A stretch of 64,000 nucleotides of DNA. Origin: Leucobacter tardus (GTDB taxonomy: Bacteria; Actinomycetota; Actinomycetes; Actinomycetales; Microbacteriaceae). The notes under the pieces were generated by a model that was not told the origin of the DNA, did not search any database, and saw only the letters and a list, made by a program, of their open reading frames with translations. Below, piece after piece: positions 1 to 8,878 of the stretch. Both the position numbers and the translations under genes were made by a program. The first letter of the stretch is position 1; each line of letters opens with the position of its first letter. The DNA is taken from the NCBI RefSeq assembly GCF_017583045.1, contig NZ_JAGFBF010000001.1, positions 62,001 to 126,000 of the forward strand, read 5' to 3'.

Positions 1-312
1 ACCCGGCAGGTGCGTCGTCGGGTTCGACGGGTCGACGAAGAGGTCGCCGCCCATGCCGGCGGTGAGGTTGATGACGGGATCGACGTCGCTCTCGCCGACG
101 AGGCGCACGACCTCGCGGTAGAGCGCGTTGTCGCGCGAACCCTGGCCCGTCTCCACGTCGCGGACGTGGATGTGGACGACCGAGGCTCCGGCTCGGGCCG
201 CGGCGATCGCGTCTGCGGCGATCTGCTCGGGCGTCACGGGCACATGCTCGCTCTTGCCCGTCGTGTCTCCGGCCCCCGTGAGGGCGCAGGTCAGGATGAC
301 TGGACGACTCAT
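1..312 (-). CDS. BKACE-family (3-keto-5-aminohexanoate cleavage enzyme) protein, 3' end missing
   Basis: The frame is open from the ATG at 312 to the window edge, so only the first 104 codons are present. The N-terminus reads [17 protein letters not shown], followed by a P-V-T-P-E-Q-I-A stretch, [12 protein letters not shown] and D-P-V-I-N-L-T, the hallmarks of the DUF849/BKACE TIM-barrel family. These zinc enzymes condense a beta-keto acid with acetyl-CoA and split off acetoacetate; the HIHVRD histidines are metal ligands. The exact beta-keto acid cannot be told from this fragment. It lies 52 bp downstream of the XRE/TetR regulator, with a GGGGAAGA stretch as ribosome site, and probably belongs to the same minus-strand unit. 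Confidence 0.85.
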   Translation of the reverse strand, partial: MSRPVILTCALTGAGDTTGKSEHVPVTPEQIAADAIAAARAGASVVHIHVRDVETGQGSRDNALYREVVRLVGESDVDPVINLTAGMGGDLFVDPSNPTTHLPG

Positions 313-364
313 GGTGTCTTCCCCTTTCCGATGCGGGTGGTCGATCGGATCGAGGAAGTCTGCC

Positions 365-1258
365 TCAATCCGGTGGTGTGTGGGCGACGATGGTGCGGTC
401 GATGCAGCGGTGCACCTGGTCGCGCATCTCGTCGGCGCTGATCAGGCCGACCAGTACCTTGATGCCGAATCCATCGATGAGCCCGGTAAGCATCATCGCG
501 GCGTCGCGGAGCGACGGGAACGCGAACGCTCCCGCATCGAGCCCCTCGGCCAGCACGTCCTCGACGGTGCGGTACCACCTGCCGTACGCCTGCGCGTGAT
601 CCTCTTCGGACATCGCTCCGACGACCACGGCGCTCCAGCTCTGCAGCCAGATGCCCCACTCGGTCGTCAGTTCGGCCCCGGTCGGCAGCTGCAGCTCGAC
701 GAGGTGTTTGAGTCGATCGGCGTGCGCCTCCCCCGGAGCGAGCGTCGCGACCTGCCGGTCGAATGCGCGCTTCACCGAGTAGCGCAGGCACTCGCCGAAG
801 AGTTCCCGCTTGCTCGCGAAGTGGTAGTGCACGGCAGCGCTGCTCACCCCGCACCGCGCCGCGATCTCCGCGATGCTCGTGCCATGCAGCCCGCGTTCGC
901 CGAAGAGGTGCCAGGCCGCGTCGAGAATCTCGAGGCGCTTCTGCACACGGTCCGGCGTATCCGCGATGCGCCCGGGAAGGATCGCCGGGTGCGGCGCGGC
1001 GGAGGGCCCGTCGGCCGAGTCCGAGCCGGTCATCAGCCAGTTGACGGTGACGCCGGCCGCCGTCGCGATGCCGATCAGTTCGTCCGGTGTGAAGCGCCGG
1101 GTGCCGCGCAGCGACTTCGAGAGCTTGGTCTCCTCCATGCCGACCCGTCGCGCGACCTCGCGCTGCGGGATGCCGGAGTCGGCGATGCTGTCGCGCACTC
1201 GCAGCCGCAACTCCCGGGAGGTCTCGGACTCCTGCCGCTCTCGTGCCACAGTCTGCAT
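365..1258 (-). CDS. Transcriptional regulator with N-terminal XRE-type HTH fused to a TetR domain
   Basis: 297 residues from the ATG at 1258; longer frames upstream have no coding character. Residues about 19-78 form an XRE/Cro helix-turn-helix ([11 protein letters not shown], then L-S-K-S-L-R-G, F-T-P-D-E-L). Residues about 108-155 are a TetR_N DNA-binding domain ([26 protein letters not shown]). The rest is a helical TetR ligand-binding part. Most TetR proteins are about 200 residues with one HTH, so this is a two-HTH architecture. It sits between the serine hydrolase and the BKACE gene on the same strand, so it may control this catabolic set. The ligand is unknown. Confidence 0.85.
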   Translation of the reverse strand: MQTVARERQESETSRELRLRVRDSIADSGIPQREVARRVGMEETKLSKSLRGTRRFTPDELIGIATAAGVTVNWLMTGSDSADGPSAAPHPAILPGRIADTPDRVQKRLEILDAAWHLFGERGLHGTSIAEIAARCGVSSAAVHYHFASKRELFGECLRYSVKRAFDRQVATLAPGEAHADRLKHLVELQLPTGAELTTEWGIWLQSWSAVVVGAMSEEDHAQAYGRWYRTVEDVLAEGLDAGAFAFPSLRDAAMMLTGLIDGFGIKVLVGLISADEMRDQVHRCIDRTIVAHTPPD

Positions 1259-1302
1259 CGTAGTCAGCGTCCGCGGGGGCGGCAACGCGACGGGCGGGGC
1301 GC

Positions 1303-2454
1303 TCAGGCATCTCCGCTCTCCCGGTGCGCGTCGTCGAGCGCCGCGAGCGCGGCGAGCAGGTCTTTCGCGCGTCGATCCACGTCTTCGCTGCGCATCTCGT
1401 TGGTGAGGAAGGAGAAGGCGATGCCGCGCTCGGGCCATGCGCCGTGCAGGCCCCCGCCGGCGCCGGTGTGCCCGAAGGCGGGGCGCACGGGTCCGTAGGT
1501 GCCGATGGGGTCGTCGAGCTCGTACCCGAGTCCGAAGCGGACCGGACGGTCGTTGATCGCGTCGGTGCCGGCCGACCGTTCGCGGGTGGACCGCTCGCGC
1601 GTCGCGCGCGAGACGAGCGGCGCGTCATCGGCGATGAGGAGCGCGTAGAGTCGCGCCATCGCGTCGGCGGTGCCGACGCCGCCCCCGGCGGACAGCTCGG
1701 CCGCGTGGAGTGCGCGCGAGTTGAAGGGCGAGTCGCTCGCGGTGAGCGCGTTGCCGTACATGCGGTCGACGATCGCGCGGCGCTCCGGATCGTTCTCGAG
1801 GAACGTCGAGATGCGGTAGCCGGATGCCTGGAAGACGGGGGCGACACGCGCCTCCTCGGCTGCGGGCAGGCCGAGGTGCAGGTCGAGCCCGAACGGTTCG
1901 GCGATTTCGCGCCGGATCCACTCGCCGACCGTCGCTCCGCCCGACGCGCGTCGCACGATCTCGCTCATGAGGTATCCGTAGGTCAGCGCGTGGTACGCGA
2001 CTCGCGTACCGGGCTCCCACAGCGGACGCTGGGCGGCGAGCCGGTCGGCCATGAGGCGGTTGTCGAGGCGCTCCGCGTCATCGGCCGGATCCGGGTCGAC
2101 GAAGAGCAGTCCGACCGTGTGCGCGAGCACGTGGCCGACCCGCACCTCGGCCTTGCCCGCGGCGGCGAACTCCGGCCAATACTCGGCGACGGGGGCATCC
2201 GGGTCGAGCAGTCCACGGTCGATGAGCATCCCGGCCACGGTCGCGGTGATCCCCTTGGTGCCCGAGAAGAGCACCGCGAGCGTGTCGGCGCCCCAGGGGG
2301 TGTCGCCGTCTCGCGTCGTGCTGCCGCCGTGCAGGCTGACGAGGGTGTCCCCGTGCCGATAGGCCACGAACGACATGCCGCCGTCGCCGGCATCGACGTG
2401 ATCGGCGAAGACGCGGCGCAGACGCGCCTCGGCGTCACTCGAGCGTGGGCACAT
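1303..2454 (-). CDS. Serine hydrolase, class C beta-lactamase/EstB esterase family
   Basis: 383 residues. The S-x-x-K motif is present as S-G-T-K near residue 64 (nucleophile and general base), and a Tyr-containing Y-H-A-L-T-Y-G segment near residue 150 matches the family's Y-x-N/Y-A-L position. No signal peptide is visible, so a cytoplasmic esterase, amidase or lactonase is more likely than an antibiotic-degrading enzyme. The start at 2454 has AAGGAG 10 bases upstream and overlaps the end of the ABC ATPase gene by 20 bp, so it is the last gene of the ABC importer operon and may act on the imported substrate. Confidence 0.8.
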   Translation of the reverse strand: MCPRSSDAEARLRRVFADHVDAGDGGMSFVAYRHGDTLVSLHGGSTTRDGDTPWGADTLAVLFSGTKGITATVAGMLIDRGLLDPDAPVAEYWPEFAAAGKAEVRVGHVLAHTVGLLFVDPDPADDAERLDNRLMADRLAAQRPLWEPGTRVAYHALTYGYLMSEIVRRASGGATVGEWIRREIAEPFGLDLHLGLPAAEEARVAPVFQASGYRISTFLENDPERRAIVDRMYGNALTASDSPFNSRALHAAELSAGGGVGTADAMARLYALLIADDAPLVSRATRERSTRERSAGTDAINDRPVRFGLGYELDDPIGTYGPVRPAFGHTGAGGGLHGAWPERGIAFSFLTNEMRSEDVDRRAKDLLAALAALDDAHRESGDA

Positions 2455-4225
2455 TGGCGAGCAGCTCCTTCGTGTAGGCGTGGGTCGGCCGTCGCAGGAC
2501 CTCGTCGGTGAGCCCCTCGTCGACGATGACGCCCTGGTTGAGCACCGCGATCCGTTTCGCGACGTGGCGCGCGAGTGCGATGTTGTGGGTGACGAAGAGC
2601 ATCGACAGACCGCGTTCCTCCCGCAGCCGCGTGAGGAGATCGATGATGCTCGCCTGCACCGAGACGTCGAGCGCCGACGTGATCTCGTCGCAGATCAGCA
2701 CCTTCGGGGTGTTCACGAGTGCGCGCGCGATAGCGGCGCGCTGCCGCTCGCCACCCGACAGGTCGCCCGGCCTGCGGTCGATGAACCGGCGCCCGAGCCG
2801 CACCGCGTCGAGCGCTTCCTCGACGCGTTCGCGCCGCTGCGCCGCGCTCAGTCCGCCAGTCATCTCGAGCGGAACGCCGAGCGATTCGCCGAGCGTGCGC
2901 CGGGGGTTCAGCGACGAGAACGGCGACTGGAAGATGTACTGCACCTCCTGACGCTGCCGCACCGTGCGCTTGCGCGTGGAGGGCGCGAGCGACTCGCCCC
3001 GGTACCCGATCTCACCGGTCCAGCGATCGATGAGGCCGGCGATCGAACGCGACAGCGTCGTCTTGCCCGATCCCGATTCGCCGAGCAGCATGGTGCACTC
3101 GGCGGTGCGGAGCGTCAGGTCGATGCCGTCGAGCACGCGCTTCGCGCCGTACGAGACCGAGACGTCGCGCACCTCGAGCACCGACTCCCCCGCCGCGAAC
3201 GTCGGAATCGCCTCCGTCATCGGCGCACCGGCCTCGCGGCGCAGTGTGAGCAGCGAGAGTTCGGCGGTGCCCGCCTCGGCCACCTTCTGCTTCGTCTCCT
3301 CGAACCGGCTGATGCGGTTGCGTCCGGCGAGGTCGGGGACCGCGGCGAGCAGCGTCTTCGTGTACCGGTGCTTCGGGTTGCGCAGCACCTCGGCGGTCGG
3401 CCCCTCCTCCACGAGCTCGCCCTGCAGCATCACCGCCACTCGGTCGGCGATCTCGTCGACGACGGCGAGGTCGTGGGTGATGTACAGGCCGGCGACGTTG
3501 TTCTTCACGGTCATGTCGCGGATCGTGTCGAGCACGAGCGCCTGCGTCGACACGTCGAGGCCCGTGGTGGGCTCGTCGAGCACCAGCAGGTCGGGGTACA
3601 TGGCAAACGCCATGGCGATGCCGATGCGCTGCTGCTGCCCGCCCGAGAGCTGGTGCGGCCACCGTCGCTGGTACGCGTCGTCGTCGGGCAGACCGACCTC
3701 GCGGAGGACCCCGCGCACGCGCTCGTCGCGCTCGTCCCGGTTCGCACCGAACCCGTGGATGTCGAGCACCTCGCGGATCTGCTCGCCGACCCGCATGCTC
3801 GGGTTCAGCGAGAGCGCCGGGTCCTGCGGGATGTACGACACGCGCGACCCGCGCAGGCGGCGCGCGGAGCGGTCGTCGAGTCCGGTCATCTCCGCCGCCT
3901 CGGCGCTGTTCGACGGGTAGAGCGTGACGGTGCCGCCGGTGTGCACGAGCCCTGGCCTGATCCGGCCGAGAGCGGTGAGCCCGACGGTCGTCTTGCCCGA
4001 TCCCGATTCGCCCACAAGGGCGAGCATCTCGGCCGGGCGCAGGTCGAGGTCGACGTGCGTGATGATGCGCCGCCCCGCCGTGGTCTCGATGCAGAGGTCG
4101 TCGATCTCGAGCACGTTGCCGCCTGCGGCGACCTGCGCGTGCCAGGCGGATCCCTCGAGCATGGGGGCGCCGCTCGCCGTGCGCGCGGCCGTGGACGTGG
4201 ACGTGGACGGTGCTTGAGTCATCAT
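2435..4225 (-). CDS. ABC importer ATPase with two fused nucleotide-binding domains (DppD-DppF type)
   Basis: 596 residues from the ATG at 4225. Two complete ATPase modules follow each other. The first has Walker A G-E-S-G-S-G-K-T-T at residues 72-80, signature L-S-G-G-Q-Q-Q-R, Walker B L-L-V-L-D-E-P and switch histidine I-T-H-D. The second has G-E-S-G-S-G-K-T-T, L-S-G-G-E-R-Q-R and V-T-H-N. Peptide and nickel importers usually use two separate ATPases; the fused form is common in actinobacteria. The start overlaps the stop of the DppC-like permease as ATGA, giving translational coupling. Substrate class (oligopeptide, opine or similar) is inferred from the transporter family only. Confidence 0.92.
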   Translation of the reverse strand: MMTQAPSTSTSTAARTASGAPMLEGSAWHAQVAAGGNVLEIDDLCIETTAGRRIITHVDLDLRPAEMLALVGESGSGKTTVGLTALGRIRPGLVHTGGTVTLYPSNSAEAAEMTGLDDRSARRLRGSRVSYIPQDPALSLNPSMRVGEQIREVLDIHGFGANRDERDERVRGVLREVGLPDDDAYQRRWPHQLSGGQQQRIGIAMAFAMYPDLLVLDEPTTGLDVSTQALVLDTIRDMTVKNNVAGLYITHDLAVVDEIADRVAVMLQGELVEEGPTAEVLRNPKHRYTKTLLAAVPDLAGRNRISRFEETKQKVAEAGTAELSLLTLRREAGAPMTEAIPTFAAGESVLEVRDVSVSYGAKRVLDGIDLTLRTAECTMLLGESGSGKTTLSRSIAGLIDRWTGEIGYRGESLAPSTRKRTVRQRQEVQYIFQSPFSSLNPRRTLGESLGVPLEMTGGLSAAQRRERVEEALDAVRLGRRFIDRRPGDLSGGERQRAAIARALVNTPKVLICDEITSALDVSVQASIIDLLTRLREERGLSMLFVTHNIALARHVAKRIAVLNQGVIVDEGLTDEVLRRPTHAYTKELLANVPTLE

Positions 4226-5109
4226 GCGTCTCCTACGTTCCGCGAGGCGGACGCTCGAGCGATCGAGTCCGCGATGAGGTTGGTGCCGATGGTGAGCACG
4301 GCGATGGCGAGCACCGGCAGCATGACCCCCCAGGGCTGGATCGAGAGTGCGATCCGGTTCTCGTTGATCATGAGACCCCAGTCGGCTGCCGGGGGCTGCA
4401 TGCCGAGTCCCAGGAAGGACAGCGAGGCGATCGCGCCGATGGAGTACGTCAACCGGAGGCCGGCCTCGACCGCGAGCGGGCCGGTGATGTTCGGCAGGAT
4501 CTCGCGGAAGAGCACGCGCGACTTCGGCATCGCGTACATTTCGGCGGCGAGAATGTAGTCCTCGCCCTTCACGTCGAGCGCTGCGGATCGCGCGACACGA
4601 GCGATGCGGGGCGCGTGCGTCACCGCGATCACGGTGACCAGCACCCACGGCTGCGGGCCGAGCACCGTGATCGCGAGCAGCGCGAATACGAGCTGCGGGA
4701 TGGCGAGCAGCACATCGTTCGCGCGCATGATCACGGAGTCGAGCCAGCCCCCCACGTACGCGGCCACCATGCCGAACAGCACGCCGATGAGCAGGCCGAA
4801 GACGGTCGCGAGCACCGAGTAGAGGATCAGCGATGTGCCCCCGGCGAGGAATCGGGAGAGCACGTCGCGACCGAGGTTGTCGGTGCCGAAGATGCCGTCG
4901 ACCTGGAAGGGTCGCGCCGCGAACTCGGTCGCCGAGTAGCCCGTCGCCCACGGCAGCAGCAGGGGCCCCGCAAAGGCGAGGACCACGATGAGGGCGGTGA
5001 GAATCACCCCGATCTTGGCCTGTCCCTGCGCCCAGAAGCGGGTGAGGACGGTGTTGCGCGCCACGGGCGCCTCGCCGCCGGCCTGCGGCTTCACACTGAT
5101 CTCGGACAT
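4222..5109 (-). CDS. ABC importer permease, DppC/OppC type
   Basis: 295 residues from the ATG at 5109. The N-terminal cytoplasmic arm is followed by a first membrane helix near residues 33-55, then G-T-D-N-L-G-R-D-V-L-S-R, the conserved segment of DppC-type permeases. Further helices and the ATPase-coupling loop (E-Y/D-Y-I-L-A-A-E-M-Y plus I-L-P-N-I) follow. It should form the heterodimeric membrane channel with the next gene upstream. The stop overlaps the ATPase start by 4 bp and the start overlaps the DppB-like stop by 1 bp, so the four transporter genes are one operon. Confidence 0.92.
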   Translation of the reverse strand: MSEISVKPQAGGEAPVARNTVLTRFWAQGQAKIGVILTALIVVLAFAGPLLLPWATGYSATEFAARPFQVDGIFGTDNLGRDVLSRFLAGGTSLILYSVLATVFGLLIGVLFGMVAAYVGGWLDSVIMRANDVLLAIPQLVFALLAITVLGPQPWVLVTVIAVTHAPRIARVARSAALDVKGEDYILAAEMYAMPKSRVLFREILPNITGPLAVEAGLRLTYSIGAIASLSFLGLGMQPPAADWGLMINENRIALSIQPWGVMLPVLAIAVLTIGTNLIADSIARASASRNVGDA

Positions 5110-6068
5110 CACTCGACCCCTCCGGTGCGCAGCTTCGGATTCGCCAGAATGCCGACGATGTCGGCCAGCAGGTTCACCACGATGTAGACGACGGCGACGA
5201 GCATGGTGATCGCCTGCACGACCTGCACGTCGCGGTAGTTCACGGCGTCGATGAGCGCTTGCCCGACACCGGGGAACCGGAAGAGGAACTCGACGACGAC
5301 GACGCCGCCGGCGAGCCACGCGAGCTGGATCGCCGCCACCTGCGCCACCGGGCCGATCGCGTGGGGCAGCGCGTGCCGCATGATGACCCGCCGCTCGGGC
5401 ACTCCCTTGAGCCGCGCCATCTCGACGTACCCGGAGTCGAGCACTTCGAGCATGGTCGCCCGCATCATCCTGGCGATGTAGGGCGTCACTACGAGCACGA
5501 GCACGAGCGTCGGCAGGATGAGCTGACTCGGGAAGTCCCACACCTGCGTGCCCGGCGGCGCCATCGTGACGGCGGGCAGCAGCTGGAAGACCGTGGTCGA
5601 GAACATCGCCACGAGCGCGATACCGATCACGAACTCCGGCAGCGCCGCCAGCACGAGCGAGACGCCGGTGACCGCGGTGTCGGCCGCCCGCCCGCGACGG
5701 AGCGCCGACCAGATCCCGAGCAGGATCCCGGCGGGGATACTGATGATCGCGGCTGCGGCCATCAGGAAGATGGAGGCGCCGAGACGGTCGCCGAGCAGGG
5801 AGGCGACGGACTGCCCCGAGGCGACCGACACCCCGAGGTCGCCGGTGACGAGGCCGGCCAGCCAGGCCCCGTAACGCACCCACGGCGGGTCGTTCAGCTG
5901 CATCTGCGCCCGCAGCGCTTCGAGGCGCTCGGGCGTGGCCTGCTGGCCGAGAATCGCCTTGGCCGGATCGCCGGGCAGCAGGGTCGTCGCGAAGAAGATG
6001 ATGAGCGAGATGGCCAGGAGAATGAGGATGCTGACGGCGAGCCGCTGCACGATGAGCCTGAGGATCAT
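5109..6068 (-). CDS. ABC importer permease, DppB/OppB type
   Basis: 319 residues. I chose the ATG at 6068 because it overlaps the binding-protein stop as ATGA and puts the first membrane helix at residues 9-30 (M-I-L-R-L-I-V-Q-R-L-A start, typical of DppB). An in-frame ATG 18 bp upstream exists. The conserved F-F-A-T-T-L-L-P-G-D-P-A segment follows helix 1, then a cytoplasmic/external loop and five more helices, with the coupling loop (Y-V-E-M-A-R-L-K-G-V-P) near residue 215. It pairs with the DppC-like permease. Confidence 0.92.
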   Translation of the reverse strand: MILRLIVQRLAVSILILLAISLIIFFATTLLPGDPAKAILGQQATPERLEALRAQMQLNDPPWVRYGAWLAGLVTGDLGVSVASGQSVASLLGDRLGASIFLMAAAAIISIPAGILLGIWSALRRGRAADTAVTGVSLVLAALPEFVIGIALVAMFSTTVFQLLPAVTMAPPGTQVWDFPSQLILPTLVLVLVVTPYIARMMRATMLEVLDSGYVEMARLKGVPERRVIMRHALPHAIGPVAQVAAIQLAWLAGGVVVVEFLFRFPGVGQALIDAVNYRDVQVVQAITMLVAVVYIVVNLLADIVGILANPKLRTGGVE

Positions 6069-7693
6069 GCGACGTCTCCGATCCACACCTCGTGCAGTTT
6101 GAAGCCGGAGAGCGGGAGGCCGCTCCGATCCGGAACGAGACCGCCGAGGTAGCTCTGATAGGCGTCGACCTGGTTCGCGAAGCCCCAGACGATCAACCCG
6201 CCGCGGTCGTACAGGATCTCCTGCGCCTCGCGGGTCAGCGCATCGCGACGCGCGTCGTCCGTCTCGGCGCGGGCTTCATCGACGAGCGCGATGAACTCGG
6301 GGTCGTCCCATCCGGTCTCGTTGAACGGTGCGTCGGGCATCATGCCCGCCATGGTCTGCGGCAGGAAGCTGCGGGTGTACCAGAACGTCTGCGAGAAGTC
6401 GTAGTTCAGGTAGTCCGTCCAGTAGGCCGTGAGGTCCATGCGATTGATCGTGACGCGGATCCCTGCCTCGGCCACCTGCTCGGCGAAGACCTGCGCGGCT
6501 TCGACCACGCCCGATTGGATCGGGGCGGTGACGAGCTCGACGTCGACGCCGTCGGGGTACCCGGCCTCGGTGAGCAGGCGCCGCGCTTCGGCGATGTTCT
6601 GCGTGCGCTGCGGCAGATCTGCGGGGTAGGCGGCGTCGAAGACGGCGTACATGTCGTTGCCCACGGTTCCGCGACCCGACAGCACCTGTTCGACCATGCC
6701 CTCGCGATCCACGGCGAGACGGAAGGCCTCGCGCACGCGCGCATCGTCGAACGGCGCGCGGTCGACCCGCATCGTGAAGGGCAGATAGGCACCCGTCTCG
6801 GAGTCGAGGATGTTGATGCGCTCGTCGGCCTCGAGCACGTCGACGAGGGCCGGCGGAATCTGGGCGACGGCGTCGACCTGGTTCGAGAGGAGCGCATTGA
6901 TGAGCGCGTCGGTGTCGTTGAAGTTGAGCAGTGTGACCTCGTCGAGGTACGGGCCGTCGTCGCCCCAGTAGTGGGGATTGCGCCGCAGCACGGTCGACTG
7001 CGCCGCCGTGAAGCTCTCGAGCATGAACGGGCCGGTGCCGACGGGGTTCGCGGTGTCGAAGTCGGCCGGCACGATGATGCTGTTGTACATGGCGAACTGC
7101 TGATCGAGCGCCGTGTCGGATCTCGACAGTCGGAACTCGATGGTGCGCGGCCCGGTCTCGACGATCGCGTCGAGGTGCGCGAGCGCCGCGGCGCCCGACT
7201 TCGGATCCTCGGGGTCGATGATGCGCTCGAAACTCGCGATGACGTCTCGCGGGGTGAGTGCGCGGCCGTCGGAGAACCGCACGCCCTCGCGCAGCTCCAC
7301 CGTCCACACCGTGGCGTCGTCGTTCGGCGCGGTCGAGGTGGCGAGCATGGGCTGCAGTGCGTACTCGTGGTCGAACATGAGCAGGGTGCTGTAGAGGTTC
7401 ACCGCCCGAGCGATGTCGCCGAGGTTCGTCGCCACGGCGCCGTCCAGCGTGTCCGAGGCCCCGCCGCCGACGAAGCCGATGCTGATCGCACCGCCCTCCT
7501 GCGGCGGTCCGTCGACCACGACCTGGGGTCCGGCGACCGCGCGGCCGCCGCACGCCGTCAGTAGCGTCATGAATCCGATGCCCAGACCGCCGCCGAGCAC
7601 CGCCCGTCGCGTGGCGGTCAGCGCTGCGCGGTGCGCGGTGCGCGGTACACCCCCTCGGGCGTTCGAATTCCTCGCTCGTTCCTCTGGAGTCAT
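6065..7693 (-). CDS. Peptide/opine-type ABC transporter substrate-binding lipoprotein (SBP family 5)
   Basis: 542 residues from the ATG at 7693, chosen because GAGGGG lies 8 bases upstream; an ATG at 7708 is also in frame. A twin-arginine T-R-R-A-V-L-G-G-G-L stretch at residues 28-37 leads into a hydrophobic segment and a lipobox L-L-T-A-C (Cys48), so a Tat-exported lipoprotein is likely. The mature part has the family 5 pattern: W-T-V-E-L-R-E-G-V-R-F-S-D-G, then V-G-T-G-P-F, and R-E-A-F-R-L-A-V-D-R near residue 320. It is the first gene of the minus-strand operon and presumably sets the importer's specificity; the ligand cannot be read from sequence. Confidence 0.92.
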   Translation of the reverse strand: MTPEERARNSNARGGVPRTAHRAALTATRRAVLGGGLGIGFMTLLTACGGRAVAGPQVVVDGPPQEGGAISIGFVGGGASDTLDGAVATNLGDIARAVNLYSTLLMFDHEYALQPMLATSTAPNDDATVWTVELREGVRFSDGRALTPRDVIASFERIIDPEDPKSGAAALAHLDAIVETGPRTIEFRLSRSDTALDQQFAMYNSIIVPADFDTANPVGTGPFMLESFTAAQSTVLRRNPHYWGDDGPYLDEVTLLNFNDTDALINALLSNQVDAVAQIPPALVDVLEADERINILDSETGAYLPFTMRVDRAPFDDARVREAFRLAVDREGMVEQVLSGRGTVGNDMYAVFDAAYPADLPQRTQNIAEARRLLTEAGYPDGVDVELVTAPIQSGVVEAAQVFAEQVAEAGIRVTINRMDLTAYWTDYLNYDFSQTFWYTRSFLPQTMAGMMPDAPFNETGWDDPEFIALVDEARAETDDARRDALTREAQEILYDRGGLIVWGFANQVDAYQSYLGGLVPDRSGLPLSGFKLHEVWIGDVA

Positions 7694-7748
7694 TCCGGTG
7701 CCCCTCATTACCCTCGAACAGTCCGTCCTCACCCTAGACAGGTATTGC

Positions 7749-7780
7749 GCTGATCGCAACTATCCTGTTCAGCGATCAGC
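7749..7780. promoter_or_regulatory. Inverted repeat in the SBP/SDR divergent promoter region
   Basis: GCTGATCGC at 7749-7757 and its exact reverse complement GCGATCAGC at 7772-7780 are separated by 14 bp. An overlapping shorter repeat, TTGCG-N5-CGCAA, lies at 7745-7759. The position, just upstream of the binding-protein gene, fits an operator for that operon; which regulator uses it is unknown. Confidence 0.4.
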
Positions 7781-7840
7781 TTGAATCGCAAGTCCTGCAC
7801 CTGACGGATAGCGGACCGGCGTGGATCGTGAGAACGTCAA

Positions 7841-7859
7841 TGATTGACTTCTTCAATCA
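7841..7859. promoter_or_regulatory. Candidate operator, TGATTGA-N5-TCAATCA
   Basis: A perfect 7-bp inverted repeat with a 5-bp centre lies about 50 bp before the SDR start codon in a locally AT-rich stretch. Size and symmetry suit a dimeric repressor. The XRE/TetR fusion encoded at 365-1258 is the nearest regulator, but the assignment is inference. Confidence 0.45.
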
Positions 7860-7908
7860 AATCTGAACTAATGGAGGCGCAGTCAATTCGGATCAGTCAG
7901 GAGCCTCA

Positions 7909-8835
7909 ATGACACTCGCAGGCAATGTCGCCATCGTCACCGGATCGGGCCGAGGCCTCGGGCTCGCCTACGCGCACGAACTCGCGCGGCAGGGTGCCGC
8001 CGTCGTCATCAACGACGTCGACGAGGCGACGGCGGCCGAAGCGGTCGCCGGTATCGAGGCGGCGGGCGGTCGAGCGACCGCCGTCGTCGCCCCCGTCGGC
8101 CCCACCGAGACCGCGAAACTGCTGGTCGATACCGCGTTCGACACGTACGGCCGTCTCGACATCCTCGTCACCAACGCCGGCGTCCTGCGCGACACCGTGC
8201 TCTGGAAGATGAGCGACGACGACTTCGACACCGTCATCAACGTGCACCTGCGCGGCACCTTCACGTGCGTCCGCGAGGCGGCGACGCGCATGCGCGAACA
8301 GGGCGAGGGCGGTCGCATCATCTGCATCGGCTCCCCCACCGGCCAGCGCGGCAACTTCGGCCAGACCAACTACGCCGCCGCGAAGGCCGGCATCGTCGGC
8401 ATGGTGCGCACCTGGGCCCTCGAGCTGAAGCGCGCCGGAATCACGGCGAACGCGGTCATTCCCGTCGCGGCCACCGCCATGACGGCCACGGTGCCCTACT
8501 TCCACGCGGCCATGGAGGCCGACGCGCAGGGAGACCCGATGCCCGACTTCTTCCGCCACACCCTCGGGTTCGGTACCGCCGCAGACGTCGCCCCGTTGAT
8601 CGCCTACCTCGCTTCCGACGCCGCCGCTGAGGTCACCGGTCAGGCCATCGGCGTCGGTGGCGATCGCCTGCAGCTGTGGTCGCACCCCGAGCCGGTCGTC
8701 AGCGCATACCAGGCCGGCGGCTGGACGCCCGAGGCGCTCGCAGCCGAGTTCCCCACTGCCGTCGGCGGGGCACCGCAGTCGGTCGGCGAGCAGTTCCCGC
8801 CGCTGCCCGACGAGCTGCAGCCACCGCAGGCATAA
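7909..8835 (+). CDS. Short-chain dehydrogenase/reductase (SDR)
   Basis: 308 residues, start with GGAG 7 bases upstream. A classical SDR: cofactor motif T-G-S-G-R-G-L-G at residues 11-18, N-A-G at 89-91, catalytic Ser142, Tyr155 and Lys159 (Y-A-A-A-K). N-D-V-D after beta-2 (Asp36) suggests NAD(H) preference. It has a C-terminal extension of about 50 residues beyond the usual 250, rich in Pro, as in SDRs related to (3R)-hydroxyacyl-CoA dehydrogenases. It opens a three-gene plus-strand operon with an amidohydrolase and an acyl-CoA dehydrogenase, suggesting oxidation of a hydroxyacyl intermediate. Confidence 0.88.
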   Translation: MTLAGNVAIVTGSGRGLGLAYAHELARQGAAVVINDVDEATAAEAVAGIEAAGGRATAVVAPVGPTETAKLLVDTAFDTYGRLDILVTNAGVLRDTVLWKMSDDDFDTVINVHLRGTFTCVREAATRMREQGEGGRIICIGSPTGQRGNFGQTNYAAAKAGIVGMVRTWALELKRAGITANAVIPVAATAMTATVPYFHAAMEADAQGDPMPDFFRHTLGFGTAADVAPLIAYLASDAAAEVTGQAIGVGGDRLQLWSHPEPVVSAYQAGGWTPEALAAEFPTAVGGAPQSVGEQFPPLPDELQPPQA

Positions 8836-8878
8836 CCGCTCGCACCGCACTGCACCACCCGGAGTCGAAGGAGACGCC

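Noticed and set aside
1303-2454. Serine hydrolase as an antibiotic-resistance beta-lactamase
   Set aside because: No export signal, and the gene sits in an ABC importer operon; the family is mostly esterases and peptidases.
2480-4558. 692-codon plus-strand frame opposite the ABC ATPase
   Set aside because: Antisense shadow: Arg/His/Glu-rich translation with no domain, while the minus strand holds a complete two-domain ATPase.
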